Assembly (NCBI GenBank): GCA_014584395.1
Contig: JACTMY010000020.1
Coordinates: 168,631-232,630, forward strand
Source of the DNA: Planctomycetota bacterium
GTDB taxonomy: Bacteria; Planctomycetota; Planctomycetia; Gemmatales; HRBIN36
Length of the DNA stretch: 64,000 nt
Direction: 5' to 3'
A program made the position numbers and the translations under genes. The notes below the pieces were generated by a model, which was given only the letters and a program-made list of their open reading frames with translations, was not told where the DNA came from and searched no databases. Below, one piece after another: positions 38,534 through 47,533 of this stretch; positions within the stretch are counted from its first letter, which is position 1; every line of letters starts with the position of its first letter.

Positions 38534-40063
38534 TCAACTGCCGCCGAGGACGTAGCCGTTGGTTTCTTCCTCGGAATGATCCATGCCCAGGGGGTGCGGT
38601 TGTTCATGAGCGGGGTGTTCGAGCAGATAGGCGTCGTCCACCAAGGGGATGGGGATGGCGCCGAGGCGGCCCGATTCCTCCGCGGAGCAGTCGCTGGCCT
38701 CGTGTGCCGCGGCGTCGGCGTGCATGCCGTGCTTGAGCACGAAAAGCTGCTTGCGGCGCTGCAGCCGTTCGGTGTTTTCGGGGACGAGCGCGGTGCGGTC
38801 GCCTTGGAGGAGGCTGCTGACGCCGCGCGTCTTGAGGGCGGGCTTGTTGGGCATCGGCTTGTCCTCGGCTTGATAGCGGATGAGCAAGCCTTCGTAATTC
38901 CGCAGGATGACCGCGTCGTCCGAGGTGGAGACGAGGTAATTGGGCATGAGCGGAATCTTGCCGCCGCCATGCGGGCTGTCGACGACATAGGTCGGAATGC
39001 CCAGGCCCGACATGTGGCCGCGCAAGCCTTCGATGATTTCCAAGCCTTTCCAGATCGAGGTGCGGAAGTGGCCCGCGCCGATGACCGGATCGCAATGGAA
39101 GAGGTAATAGGGGCGGACCTTGATGCGGAGCAAGGCGCGCATGAGCCGCCGCATGACGTCGACGCTGTCGTTGACGCCGCGCATAAGGACGGCGTGGTTG
39201 TTGACGGGCATGCCGGCCCGGAGCAGGGCCTTGCAGACCCGGGCGGTTTCGGGGGTGACTTCCCGCGGATGGTTGAAGTGGACTTGCATCCACACCTTTT
39301 CCGCGCTGGCCAGCAGGTCGATCAGGCCCTGATCGTAAAGCCGCTGGGGCAAGGTGACGGGCACCCGGCTGCCGATGCGGATGATGTCGACGTGCGGGAT
39401 GGCGGCCAGTTGTTCGAGGAAGTACCGCAACCGCGACACCGGCATCGACAGCGGATCGCCGCCGGAGACGACCACGTCGCGAATCTCGGCGTGGTCGCGG
39501 ATGTATTCGATCATGCGTTCGTCGTCGTCGGTGACGGATTCCCAGCCGTCGCGGACCAGGGTCTTGCGTTTCCGCGTGCAGAAACGGCAATACATGGTGC
39601 ACACGCCGGTCACCGCCATGAGGACGCGATCGGGATAGCGATGGGTCAGCCCGGGCACGGGCATGTCCTTGTCTTCCTCGAGCGGGTCCTCCAGCTCATA
39701 GCCCGAGGGATTTTGCGCCTCCAGGGGCGAGGGCACCGCTTGCAGGCGAATCGGATCCTGGGGATCGTTGGGATCGATGAGGGAGAAGTAATAAGGAGGG
39801 ATGGCGATCTTGTACTGGTCTTCGAGACTTTCCAAGGCGGTGAGTTCCTCGTCCGTGAAGGTCAGAAACTCACGAAGCTGATGGATGGTTCGGATGGCGT
39901 GTTGAGACTGCCAGCGCCAGTCGTTCCAGAGAGCGTCCGGGACATCGTGCCAAACGGGGTGGCGTCTCGGTTTACTAGGAGGTTCTTCGTCGTCGTAACT
40001 TTCCAAGTTGACCGGCGGCGCGGTCCGGGACGAAAAACCGTTGCGCTCTTCGCAAGTATCCAT
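38534..40063 (-). CDS. kamA: Lysine 2,3-aminomutase (radical SAM, PLP)
   Basis: A 509-aa radical SAM enzyme that moves the alpha-amino group of lysine to give beta-lysine. The cluster motif CTMYCRFC is at residues 155-162. SGGDPLSMP, HCDPVIGAGHFRTSIWKGLEI and VVDSPHGGGKIPLMPNY follow. The two Asp that hold lysine's side-chain amine (CDP and VVD), and the PLP Lys (GGGK), are all present, so lysine is the likely substrate rather than glutamate. A C-terminal extension of about 100 residues is unusual. ATG 40063 follows GGAGGTG. Confidence 0.85.
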   Translation of the reverse strand: MDTCEERNGFSSRTAPPVNLESYDDEEPPSKPRRHPVWHDVPDALWNDWRWQSQHAIRTIHQLREFLTFTDEELTALESLEDQYKIAIPPYYFSLIDPNDPQDPIRLQAVPSPLEAQNPSGYELEDPLEEDKDMPVPGLTHRYPDRVLMAVTGVCTMYCRFCTRKRKTLVRDGWESVTDDDERMIEYIRDHAEIRDVVVSGGDPLSMPVSRLRYFLEQLAAIPHVDIIRIGSRVPVTLPQRLYDQGLIDLLASAEKVWMQVHFNHPREVTPETARVCKALLRAGMPVNNHAVLMRGVNDSVDVMRRLMRALLRIKVRPYYLFHCDPVIGAGHFRTSIWKGLEIIEGLRGHMSGLGIPTYVVDSPHGGGKIPLMPNYLVSTSDDAVILRNYEGLLIRYQAEDKPMPNKPALKTRGVSSLLQGDRTALVPENTERLQRRKQLFVLKHGMHADAAAHEASDCSAEESGRLGAIPIPLVDDAYLLEHPAHEQPHPLGMDHSEEETNGYVLGGS

Positions 40064-40590
40064 GCAGCGTGGCACCTCCATTCAGAGTTCGAATCACACT
40101 TCCACAAGCTTCATCGATCGGGTTAGCCCAATCGAGTTCGCGGCATCATAACGTGAGTTTCCTGGAACGCAAGGCCGACCTGTTTCTCCTCGTCGAGCTT
40201 CTGCACTCCAAACTCACTCATCCGTAAAGGCCTCTGGATCAACCCGGTCACTGCAAAGGTCGCATTTAATTGACACAATCCTAGACGATGTTTGACCAGA
40301 GGCAAGTCTTTCTTTCCCTTCTTTGACGATTTTGTTGAAATTGTCGATCCTCGCTCGAACATGGAAATGGATATCGTCAACAACGTTGTCCGAATCCAGT
40401 CAATTAACCTCTTCCAGTATTTTCGGTCGTATGGCCATTTGCCGCGCAACTTGTCCTGTCAACGGCGGCTTATGCTCGCATTCCCAGACCGCGCTTGCTA
40501 ACATGAGCGAAGGTTTGGGATCGAGGCCGTGCGCTTGCGTTCGCGCCGCGCCTCGCCTTCGCTCCGGCGGCTTGACAGGAATGAACCATC
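40064..40590. other. AT-rich divergent intergenic region
   Basis: About 530 bp, visibly lower in GC than its surroundings. Two overlapping ORFs (108 aa on -, 69 aa on +) have no ribosome sites and no recognisable motifs. Promoters for kamA and the ribonuclease HI gene should lie here. I could not assign them with confidence. Confidence 0.55.
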
Positions 40591-41277
40591 TTGGCGACCT
40601 GCATCATCCACATCGACGGCGGCTCGCGCGGCAACCCCGGACCCGCCGCCTTTGGCTTCGTGATCAAGCGCGAAGGCCATCCCGACCTGCTGGCCAACGG
40701 CATGATCGGCCGCACGACCAACAATGTGGCCGAATACACCGGCCTCATCGAAGCCCTGAAAAAAGCGGCGGAACTGGGCGAGAGCGACGTGCTGGTTCGC
40801 AGCGACAGCGAACTCCTCGTCAAACAAATGAACGGCATCTACCGCGTCAAGCAACCCCATCTGATTTCGCTTTATCAAGAGGCCTGCTCCCTGGCCGAGC
40901 GTTTCGATCGCATCCGCTTCGTCCACGTCTACCGCGAACAGAACACCTTGGCCGATCGGCTGTGCAATGATGCGCTCGATGGAACGATCCTTGGCACCGG
41001 CGGCGCCTCGGAACAGGAACGGCCGCCCGCGGCCCCCCTGCCCAAGCTGAAGGATGCCCTCGCCGCCAAGACCGGCCCCGCGAAACGGTCCGCGAAGAAA
41101 GCGGCGGCCGTCGACGCCGCCGCGGCGATCGCCGAGGTCATACACTCCCATTCACCGGGTCGATCCGCCGAGGAAGCCGAGCAACTGGCCCAGCGCATCG
41201 TCACCCGCCTTGCGCAGCTTGGCGTCAAGCTGCCCGCGCACACCCCCGCCGAAGCCTCCAACCCTCAAGGAACCTGA
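40591..41277 (+). CDS. Ribonuclease HI-like protein with C-terminal extension
   Basis: A 228-aa protein. Residues 1-130 are an RNase H fold: IIHIDGGSRGNPGPAAFGF, NNVAEYTGLIEAL, VLVRSDSELLVKQMNG and FVHVYREQNTLADRLCNDAL give the Asp-Glu-Asp-Asp active site. The remainder is an Ala/Lys-rich linker and a helical tail (AAAIAEVIHSHSPG). It degrades RNA in RNA:DNA hybrids; the tail may bind nucleic acid. The TTG start has no strong ribosome site. The next gene begins 4 bp after its stop. Confidence 0.85.
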   Translation: MATCIIHIDGGSRGNPGPAAFGFVIKREGHPDLLANGMIGRTTNNVAEYTGLIEALKKAAELGESDVLVRSDSELLVKQMNGIYRVKQPHLISLYQEACSLAERFDRIRFVHVYREQNTLADRLCNDALDGTILGTGGASEQERPPAAPLPKLKDALAAKTGPAKRSAKKAAAVDAAAAIAEVIHSHSPGRSAEEAEQLAQRIVTRLAQLGVKLPAHTPAEASNPQGT

Positions 41278-41280
41278 CGC

Positions 41281-42069
41281 ATGCAGGGACATATCAACGT
41301 GGCTGGCACGAACCATCATCTCGTGGATCAGGGCGAAGGCGCTCCCTTGCTGCTCATCCATGGTTTCCCCCTGGACCATACCCTGTGGCAAGGGAACCTC
41401 TCCATGATGTCTTCCAGCCATCGCGTGATTGCTCCCGACCTGCGCGGCTTCGGCCAGACGCCGCCGCGCGCAGGGACGGTGACGATGGAGCAGTTCGCCG
41501 ACGACCTGCGCGCCATCCTGACGGTCTTGGAGGTAAAGGAACCGATTGCACTCTGCGGCCTCTCCATGGGTGGCTACATCGCGTTCGCTTTTCAGCAGCG
41601 CTATCCCGAGCTGGTGAAGGCCATGGTCCTGTGCCACACCAACCCTCATGCCGACGCCCCCGAGGCGGCCCAGAAGCGGCACGCCTTGGCGGACCGTCTG
41701 CTCGCGGAGGGGCATGGGCCGTTGATCGAAGCGTTTCTGCCCAAGGTGCTGCCGGCCGATGCCGCGCCCTCGGTGGTGGAGAAAGTGCGGGGGATGATGG
41801 AGGGAACGTCGCTGGAAGGGGCGGCGGCCGCCCTGCGCGGCATGGCCCAGCGCGCCGACGTGAAGCCGCGCTTGCCGCTGATCCAGGTCCCCGTGCTCGT
41901 GGTCAGCGGCGCGAAGGATCCCATCGCTCCGCCGGCGGACGTTCAGGAATGGGCCAAGCTATTGCCCAAGGGGCAGCACATTGAATTGCCCGGCGTCGGC
42001 CACCTTTCTTGCCTCGAGCAGCCTGAGCCGTTCAATCGGGCCGTGGTGCCGTTCCTGCAAGCCTTATAG
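41281..42069 (+). CDS. Alpha/beta hydrolase
   Basis: A 262-aa hydrolase. The oxyanion motif LLLIHGFPLDHTLW precedes the nucleophile elbow CGLSMGG (Ser). Asp is in VSGAKDPIAP and His in LPGVGHLSCLEQPEPF. Such enzymes act as esterases, lactonases or haloperoxidase-like proteins. It starts 3 bp after the ribonuclease HI gene, so the pair is an operon, but no common function is obvious. The substrate is unknown. Confidence 0.87.
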   Translation: MQGHINVAGTNHHLVDQGEGAPLLLIHGFPLDHTLWQGNLSMMSSSHRVIAPDLRGFGQTPPRAGTVTMEQFADDLRAILTVLEVKEPIALCGLSMGGYIAFAFQQRYPELVKAMVLCHTNPHADAPEAAQKRHALADRLLAEGHGPLIEAFLPKVLPADAAPSVVEKVRGMMEGTSLEGAAAALRGMAQRADVKPRLPLIQVPVLVVSGAKDPIAPPADVQEWAKLLPKGQHIELPGVGHLSCLEQPEPFNRAVVPFLQAL

Positions 42070-42101
42070 CAGGGAGGAGCGGCGACCATCGGCGATGCTG
42101 A

Positions 42102-42133
42102 AAATAAAAAAAGGGGGATGATGCATCCCCCTT
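42102..42133 (-). terminator. Strong intrinsic terminator of the PEP-CTERM gene
   Basis: On the minus strand AAGGGGGATG pairs with CATCCCCCTT over a 3-nt loop, followed by TTTTTTTATTTT. It lies about 30 bp after the minus-strand gene stop and also faces the end of the alpha/beta hydrolase gene. Confidence 0.85.
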
Positions 42134-42164
42134 GGTCGTTTCTATGAAGTTGGCAGATCGCGAA

Positions 42165-43262
42165 TCAGACCATGTCGGCCAGTTCGGCTTCGCGTTCTTG
42201 CAAGAGTTGCTTGTTCCGGCGATGACGGCGATACAGGAAAAAACCGCCGATGCCCAGCCCGGAGATGGCCAGGATCGTCGGCTCGGGGATGACGCTGACT
42301 TGCAAGGAGAAATCAGCCCGTCCCAGCCGGAATTGGATCACGTTCGTGCTGAACTGATCGTCCTCGATGTAGAGCCCGATGGCTTCGATGTTGGTGAAGG
42401 TCTTGAGGACGAACGGATTCGTGCCCGCATCGAGGGTGAAGCTGGGTTTGGCGGGGGTGGTGTAGCCCGGTTCGAAGTTCATGGAAGACAGGCCGGAGGC
42501 GTCGGTCGTGTCGACGACGTTGTAGGGAGCCCAATAATCCAGAGCGCCGCTGGCGAAGGTGTCCGTGAAGACGAGATTGTTGCCAATGTTGGTGGTGCTG
42601 TCCGGATCATTGGCCGGCATGATGTTCGGTTTGCCCGCGGCATTGCGAGCGGAGATCCACCATTGCCCTTCGCTGTAGACGATCCACCGCAGTTCGCCGA
42701 AGTTGGTGATCTGCACGCTGGTGGAATTGGTGAAGGTTACGCTCAAGGAACTGGAGGGACCAAACGTGACAATGCTGGCCGGATCGGAGCCGCCCGCCAG
42801 GAAGTCTTCTTTCTTGAAGAACATGGCGAACCACAAGGCATGGTTGGTCGTGCTGTCCTGAATGCGGACGTCCAAATCGTCGTTGGTGCCGGCGTTGCGG
42901 ATGCGCAGGTCATTAAAGCCCGTCGGAGCACTGCTTTGAATGGCGGGTTTGACGGCGCCGCCATAGAACCGCTGCCCCGTGTAGCCCGACGTGGGGCTGA
43001 AACTGACCGTGCTGCTGAACGGCACGCCGATGTTGGCATCGTCGAAGAGCGAGTCGGTCGCCACGGTCAAGCGATTGTCGCGGGACAGGGGATTATTGTT
43101 GATCCCAGATTGGGTCAATTGGCTGGCCCCCGCCCGATTGAGATCGGTGCTGGTTGAAACCATGTCGCCGCCAAAACTGACAATCCCGGATTGAGCCGAG
43201 ACATCAGAGATTGGCAGCAAGGCAGCCATCATGAAGATCAGGATTTTGCGATCCAAAGCCAT
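42165..43262 (-). CDS. PEP-CTERM sorting domain surface protein
   Basis: A 365-aa secreted protein with a signal peptide (KILIFMMAALLPISDVSAQ) and a long beta-rich ectodomain, high in Ser/Thr/Asn. The C-terminus VIPEPTILAISGLGIGGFFLYRR followed by a Lys/Arg-rich tail is a PEP-CTERM anchor. The tail after the helix is longer than usual (about 20 residues, EREAELADMV). It resembles other planctomycete PEP-CTERM proteins without a specific domain. GAGGT lies before ATG 43262. Confidence 0.8.
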   Translation of the reverse strand: MALDRKILIFMMAALLPISDVSAQSGIVSFGGDMVSTSTDLNRAGASQLTQSGINNNPLSRDNRLTVATDSLFDDANIGVPFSSTVSFSPTSGYTGQRFYGGAVKPAIQSSAPTGFNDLRIRNAGTNDDLDVRIQDSTTNHALWFAMFFKKEDFLAGGSDPASIVTFGPSSSLSVTFTNSTSVQITNFGELRWIVYSEGQWWISARNAAGKPNIMPANDPDSTTNIGNNLVFTDTFASGALDYWAPYNVVDTTDASGLSSMNFEPGYTTPAKPSFTLDAGTNPFVLKTFTNIEAIGLYIEDDQFSTNVIQFRLGRADFSLQVSVIPEPTILAISGLGIGGFFLYRRHRRNKQLLQEREAELADMV

Positions 43263-43516
43263 CGAGTTTTACCTCATGTTCCAAAGAAAATAGGCGAAGT
43301 ATAACACGCCATGCTCCGCAACCGAAGCATGAATGACAGAGATTATGATATAACCTCAAAGAAGAGGGTCAATGACCTCGGCCGTAAATTTTACCCATAC
43401 CATAAATCTTCATATTTCACCCTTTTGAGCCATCACTTCAGTAAGATGCTCTCAGTCGTTGAGATGCCACATTAAGAAGTCCACGCAAAACCCGCCCCAA
43501 AGGAGCCTGGTCTTCC
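43263..43516. other. Divergent AT-rich promoter region
   Basis: A 254-bp gap between the divergent PEP-CTERM and MFS genes, distinctly AT-rich. It contains GGTCA-A-TGACC, a short palindrome near 43368. Specific promoter hexamers were not assigned. Confidence 0.45.
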
Positions 43517-45052
43517 ATGAGTAGCCCCGCTGATTCACCCACCCCCCGCTTGACCATGGTCCAATGGCTCATCGTCGTGATCGCGGCCATCGGATTCGCC
43601 TTTGACATCTACGAACTCTTGATGATGCAGTTCATCATGGCCCCGGCCGTGGCAGAATTGGCGGGCGTGACCGTGGGCACGCCGGAGTTCGACTATTGGC
43701 GGAAGATGCTGTTTTGGCTGCCCATGTTCATGGGGGGAGCGTTTGGTTTGGTGGGGGGCTATTTGACCGACTACCTGGGCCGCCGCCGGATGCTGGTCTG
43801 GAGCATCCTGTTGTATGCCTTCTCCGCCTTCTTCGCCGGGTTCAGCACGTCAATGACCATGTTGCTCATCCTCCGCTGCACGACGCTGATCGGCGTCTGC
43901 ATCGAATTCGTGGCGGCCGTCGCCTGGCTGGCGGAGTTGTTCCCCAACCCGAAGCAGCGCGAAGCCATGTTGGGCTATTCGCAGGCCTTCTCCTCGATCG
44001 GCGGGTTGATGGTGGCCGTGGTCTTCGGGTTGCTTACGCAAATCGCCCCGGACTTGCCCGCCATCGACATCCCGGGCTTTCTGCAAGGCTGGTTGGGGAC
44101 GATCGATCCCCTGGGGCAACACGCCGCGTGGCGTTACATGCTCATGTCCGGCGTCATTCCCGCATTACCGCTCATCATCGTCCGTCCCTTCCTGCCGGAG
44201 TCGCCCGTTTGGGAGCAGAAGCGCCGGGAGGGAACGCTCAAGCGGCCCAGTCTTCTGCAACTGTTTCAGGGGAACCTGCGCAAAACCACGATCGTGACCA
44301 CGCTGATGGTGGCCTGCAGCTACGGCGTCGCCCTGGGATGCATCCAGCAGGTGCCGCAAATGCTCACCCCGGTGCGCGAGCCTGGCCAACCCACCACCTA
44401 TCCGCTTCCCGAAGTCGAGCAAGCGGTGAAGGACGCCTTGGACAAGATCGACGCCGAGATCGCCCAGGTGAAGGCATCGAATCTCACCGAAGCGCAAAAG
44501 TCGGCCCAGATCGCCGACTTGAACAAGAAGAAAGCCCTGGCAGGTCGGCTGACGGTGCAGGGTCTGGCCAGCACGGCGGGCAAATATCAGGAAGTCGGCG
44601 GCCTCGTGGGCCGTTTCATCCTGGCCTACCTGGCCGTCATCATCGTGGGTCGCCGATTGCTGATTCGCCTGTTCCTGGTGCCCGGGTTGGTGGTCGCCCC
44701 GCTCGTCTTTGCCTGGGCGGCGGTGACGAGTCTCGATTACTTGAACTACGCGATTTTCATGCTCGGCTTGTTCACGGTCGCCCAATTCAGCTTCTGGGGC
44801 AATTACCTGCCGCGGGTTTATCCGACGCATTTGCGCGGGACCGGGGAAAGCTTCGCCGCCAACGTGGGCGGGAGGATTCTGGGGACCAGCGCGGTGCTGC
44901 TGACGACCGAGGTGCAGCATTTCTTCGATCCGGGTCTGCTCGCGCCGCATCGGCTGGCCTACGCCGCCGCCGCCGTCGCCTGCGGACTGTATGTGCTCAA
45001 CCTGCTGCTCTCCTGCTTCCTGCCCGAACCCCAGCAGGAGCTGAGCGACTAG
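43517..45052 (+). CDS. MFS transporter
   Basis: A 511-aa membrane protein with about 12 helices. The MFS signature is GYLTDYLGRRRMLVWSILLYAF between helices 2 and 3. A charged central loop of about 90 residues (EVEQAVKDALDKIDAEIAQVKASNL...) is longer than normal and predicted helical. The N-terminal half resembles sugar/organic-acid porters. AAAGGAG precedes the start. The substrate cannot be given from this sequence. Confidence 0.85.
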   Translation: MSSPADSPTPRLTMVQWLIVVIAAIGFAFDIYELLMMQFIMAPAVAELAGVTVGTPEFDYWRKMLFWLPMFMGGAFGLVGGYLTDYLGRRRMLVWSILLYAFSAFFAGFSTSMTMLLILRCTTLIGVCIEFVAAVAWLAELFPNPKQREAMLGYSQAFSSIGGLMVAVVFGLLTQIAPDLPAIDIPGFLQGWLGTIDPLGQHAAWRYMLMSGVIPALPLIIVRPFLPESPVWEQKRREGTLKRPSLLQLFQGNLRKTTIVTTLMVACSYGVALGCIQQVPQMLTPVREPGQPTTYPLPEVEQAVKDALDKIDAEIAQVKASNLTEAQKSAQIADLNKKKALAGRLTVQGLASTAGKYQEVGGLVGRFILAYLAVIIVGRRLLIRLFLVPGLVVAPLVFAWAAVTSLDYLNYAIFMLGLFTVAQFSFWGNYLPRVYPTHLRGTGESFAANVGGRILGTSAVLLTTEVQHFFDPGLLAPHRLAYAAAAVACGLYVLNLLLSCFLPEPQQELSD

Positions 45053-45108
45053 CGGCCCCCTGGCCGGCAATCCATGGCGGCAGCCAGAGCGGCCCGACAA
45101 ACGAAAGC

Positions 45109-45149
45109 CCCCCAGGGGTGCATGAAACCCCTGGGGGATAGCATTTTTT
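45109..45149 (+). terminator. Intrinsic terminator after the MFS gene
   Basis: CCCCCAGGGG (45109-45118) and CCCCTGGGGG (45128-45137) form a 10-bp stem, then ATAGCATTTTTTG. Confidence 0.75.
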
Positions 45150-45168
45150 GAATGGCGCAACCGCTCGG

Positions 45169-45633
45169 TTATTTGCTCGCCCGGGCGAGAACGAAATAGA
45201 AGGCGGCGTTGCCGGTCGTGGATTCGAACTTCGTCGGCCGTTCGCCGAAGGGGTTGTAGCACAGTTTCAACTCATCCCCCTTCAATTCGATGATCCCTGC
45301 CGCTTTGCCCTCCTTCACCGGGCCGTCCTTGATCTCCATGTCGATTTCGATGGGTGTCTTTTTAGTATTGAGCTTATAGCTCATGATGAACTTTTCCTCG
45401 GGACCCGCCGGGATGTGAATCTCATCCTTGGTGATCGTGATCTCGGAACTGAGGCGGTCCTTTTCGATCTCGTCCCCCATCTTGTGCCCTTGTTTGATCT
45501 TCCATTTGCCGACGAGTTTGGCGGCGTCGAAGGCGGCTTCCTTTTTCTCGTCCGGCTTCTTGTCGGCCTTATCGTCCGCCCAAAGGAAACCGCCGCAGCA
45601 GAACAAGCCGAGCAGCGTGATCGCCAATCGCAT
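45169..45633 (-). CDS. TIGR03067-like exported protein
   Basis: A 154-aa protein with a signal peptide (RLAITLLGLFCCGGFLWA). A small lipocalin-like domain follows: KLVGKWKIKQGHKMGDE, EITITKDEIHIP, AAGIIELKGDELKLCYNPFGERPTKFES. This pattern is the planctomycete TIGR03067 family, of unknown function. AAGGAG precedes ATG 45633; the track start adds 51 residues of non-coding sequence. It has Lys/Asp-rich linker residues after the signal. Confidence 0.78.
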   Translation of the reverse strand: MRLAITLLGLFCCGGFLWADDKADKKPDEKKEAAFDAAKLVGKWKIKQGHKMGDEIEKDRLSSEITITKDEIHIPAGPEEKFIMSYKLNTKKTPIEIDMEIKDGPVKEGKAAGIIELKGDELKLCYNPFGERPTKFESTTGNAAFYFVLARASK

Positions 45634-45800
45634 CGTTGACTCCTTGACATGACCCATTGAGAGATGAACCCCATTGAACAGAAAGGTGGTCCCATTGTAA
45701 CGAAGCTTGGGACCAAGGCAAGCGTGCGGGGTTGTCTCATCTGGTCGGTTGCAGGAGATGCCGCGCATGGTCGGGGGCCTGGCCAATCCGGCCGGCGGCG

Positions 45801-46190
45801 TTACCGGCGATCCTTGTCCTTCTCCACCTTCTTCAACTCTTCATGCAGATAGGCGCCGCTCTTGTGCTCCTTGCCATTCTTGAAACGGATGAGATAAGGT
45901 TTGCCCGTGGTGGATGAGGCCGTGGCCACCTGATCGATGAACTCCTTGGCCGTCTTGATCTTCTCCTCGTTGGCTTCCCATTTGCCGCGAAGGAAACGGG
46001 CCGCGGTCTTGGCCTCGTATTCCTGGTCATTGCGGACGAACTTGGCGTCCTTGAGTTCCTCGACGTGCTTGATCAAGGCTTCGATCTTTTCCTTTTCCGT
46101 GAGCTTTTTGTCTTGAGCCTTGAGCATGGCGGGGCTGGAGAGAGAGAGCAGCCAGGCAAGGGCCAGGGGCGGGCAGAGGGTGGACAGCAT
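45801..46190 (-). CDS. DUF5329-like exported protein
   Basis: A 129-aa protein. A signal peptide (LALAWLLSLSSPAML) is followed by a helical, Lys/Glu-rich domain: KIEALIKHVEELKDAKFVRND, EYEAKTAARFLRGKW, SSTTGKPYLIRFKNGKEHKSGAYL. This matches the DUF5329 pattern. The function is unknown. GAGGAGG precedes ATG 46190. Confidence 0.7.
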   Translation of the reverse strand: MLSTLCPPLALAWLLSLSSPAMLKAQDKKLTEKEKIEALIKHVEELKDAKFVRNDQEYEAKTAARFLRGKWEANEEKIKTAKEFIDQVATASSTTGKPYLIRFKNGKEHKSGAYLHEELKKVEKDKDRR

Positions 46191-46300
46191 GGCGGAGGCC
46201 TCCTCGAAGATGAACCTTCAACATTCACCCATGTTTACTGCCGCTGCTGCAGAGCGGTTTCAAGACCAAGCAGTCGGGCCGACCCGGCGACGGCAAGCCG

Positions 46301-46726
46301 CTATTCACTCGCTAGGCGCCGGCCGGCAAAACCCCAGAGGGTTGGCGGCGCGAGTTCCAGGCTGTTGCCCGCGGGATCGCGGAAATAAAGCGACGTCCCC
46401 CCTTCGGGCCAACGCACTTCCCTTTCGATCGGCACGCCGCATTGCTGCAGATGGGCGCGCCAGCCGGGCAGTTCATGCTCCTGTGCCAAAAAGGCCAAAT
46501 GCCCCGCGCCGGTGCAGCCATGCACGGGCACGTTCATGTCGTTGATGCGGGTTCTTTGGGGATTGAAGATCAGCACGACGCCGTCCCCGCAGCGCAGGGC
46601 AAAGCCGCGCCCGGCGGATAGCGACACGATCTCCAGGCCAAGCACGCGTTGATAGAAAGCGGCCGCGGCTTCGAGGTCTTCGGCATAAAGGCACGCTTCA
46701 AAAATTTGTCGAGCACGCATGGCCAT
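46301..46726 (-). CDS. Glyoxalase/VOC superfamily protein
   Basis: A 141-aa vicinal-oxygen-chelate protein with two beta-alpha-beta-beta-beta units: YAEDLEAAAAFYQRVLGLEIVS and GHLAFLAQEHELPGWRAHLQQCGV, ending with SLYFRDPAGNSLELAPP. His80-region and Glu ligands are consistent with metal binding, as in glyoxalase I or fosfomycin-resistance enzymes. The specific substrate is unknown. It is a single gene. Confidence 0.87.
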   Translation of the reverse strand: MAMRARQIFEACLYAEDLEAAAAFYQRVLGLEIVSLSAGRGFALRCGDGVVLIFNPQRTRINDMNVPVHGCTGAGHLAFLAQEHELPGWRAHLQQCGVPIEREVRWPEGGTSLYFRDPAGNSLELAPPTLWGFAGRRLASE

Positions 46727-46767
46727 GACTCACTGATCGACTGCCGAAATAAACGCGGCGCGAGCGT

Positions 46768-47346
46768 TCAAGGATCCAGGTCCACGGCGGCGAATTTCTG
46801 ACCCGCGTCGGTGACGCGCGAATGGTCGGAACCCCAAAACGCTTTCGACATCTGGTTGTATTCCTCCAGCGTTCGCCGGCGCGCCGCGGCCTCCTGGGGC
46901 AGTTCGACCAAAAGGGCGGCGCAAAGGTTCACCTTGATGGTCTCGTCGGCTGGCGTGTAGAGGCAATAAACCTTCCTGGCCCCCGCCTGGTAGAGCCGAT
47001 CGACCAACTCCAAGGTTTGTTTCTTGCTCGTTTTCCACATGGCGTTGCGCGGGTGCTTGGGATCGAGCCAATCCCTGGCCTCGGCGGCGCGCTCGTCGAT
47101 CACTTCGCCATCCTCATCCTTCATGACCACCCCGGCAAGGATGTTCTCATAGCGCTGGTCCGCTTCCAAGAATTCCTGCCGCCTTTTCTGCTGCTCCCTG
47201 GGCGCGGGCGGCCGCGCGGGCCGATCGTCCGCATCGTTTGCCGCATCACCCTGGGCGGCTTCGTCGAATGTCACCTTTCGGTTGCAGCCGCTGGGCAGCA
47301 TGAACACGCAGGCGATCAAAAGCAACCAGGCCAGCCGGCAAACCAT
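46768..47346 (-). CDS. Hypothetical lipoprotein
   Basis: A 192-aa protein with a signal peptide ending in a lipobox (FMLPSGC), so Cys21 is probably lipid-anchored. A Pro/Arg-rich linker and a mostly helical domain (LELVDRLYQAGARKVYCLYTPADETIKVNL) follow. I recognised no family. It is probably in the periplasm or outer surface. Confidence 0.6.
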   Translation of the reverse strand: MVCRLAWLLLIACVFMLPSGCNRKVTFDEAAQGDAANDADDRPARPPAPREQQKRRQEFLEADQRYENILAGVVMKDEDGEVIDERAAEARDWLDPKHPRNAMWKTSKKQTLELVDRLYQAGARKVYCLYTPADETIKVNLCAALLVELPQEAAARRRTLEEYNQMSKAFWGSDHSRVTDAGQKFAAVDLDP

Positions 47347-47462
47347 GTCAACATCTCTGATGACGACTTCAAGGATGATGCCCCCCGTCCAGCGGGGCGC
47401 GGAACCATGAGCCTCCGCACTCCAAGCACGATGCTACCAGAAATGGGCCGCGGTGAGCCGTG

Positions 47463-47500
47463 GAAAAAAGAAAAACCGGGATCGCCAAAGAGACCCCGGG
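47463..47500 (-). terminator. Intrinsic terminator of the rne operon
   Basis: On the minus strand CCGGGGTC pairs with GATCCCGG (one G-U), followed by TTTTTCTTTTTT. It lies 34 bp after the rne stop. Confidence 0.8.
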
Positions 47501-47533
47501 TGCGGTGGTGAATGTTGAGAAGGATCGGCTGCC

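Noticed and set aside
40123-40449. 108-aa ORF on the minus strand in the AT-rich gap
   Set aside because: No ribosome site, no motif, and a competing + strand ORF overlaps it.
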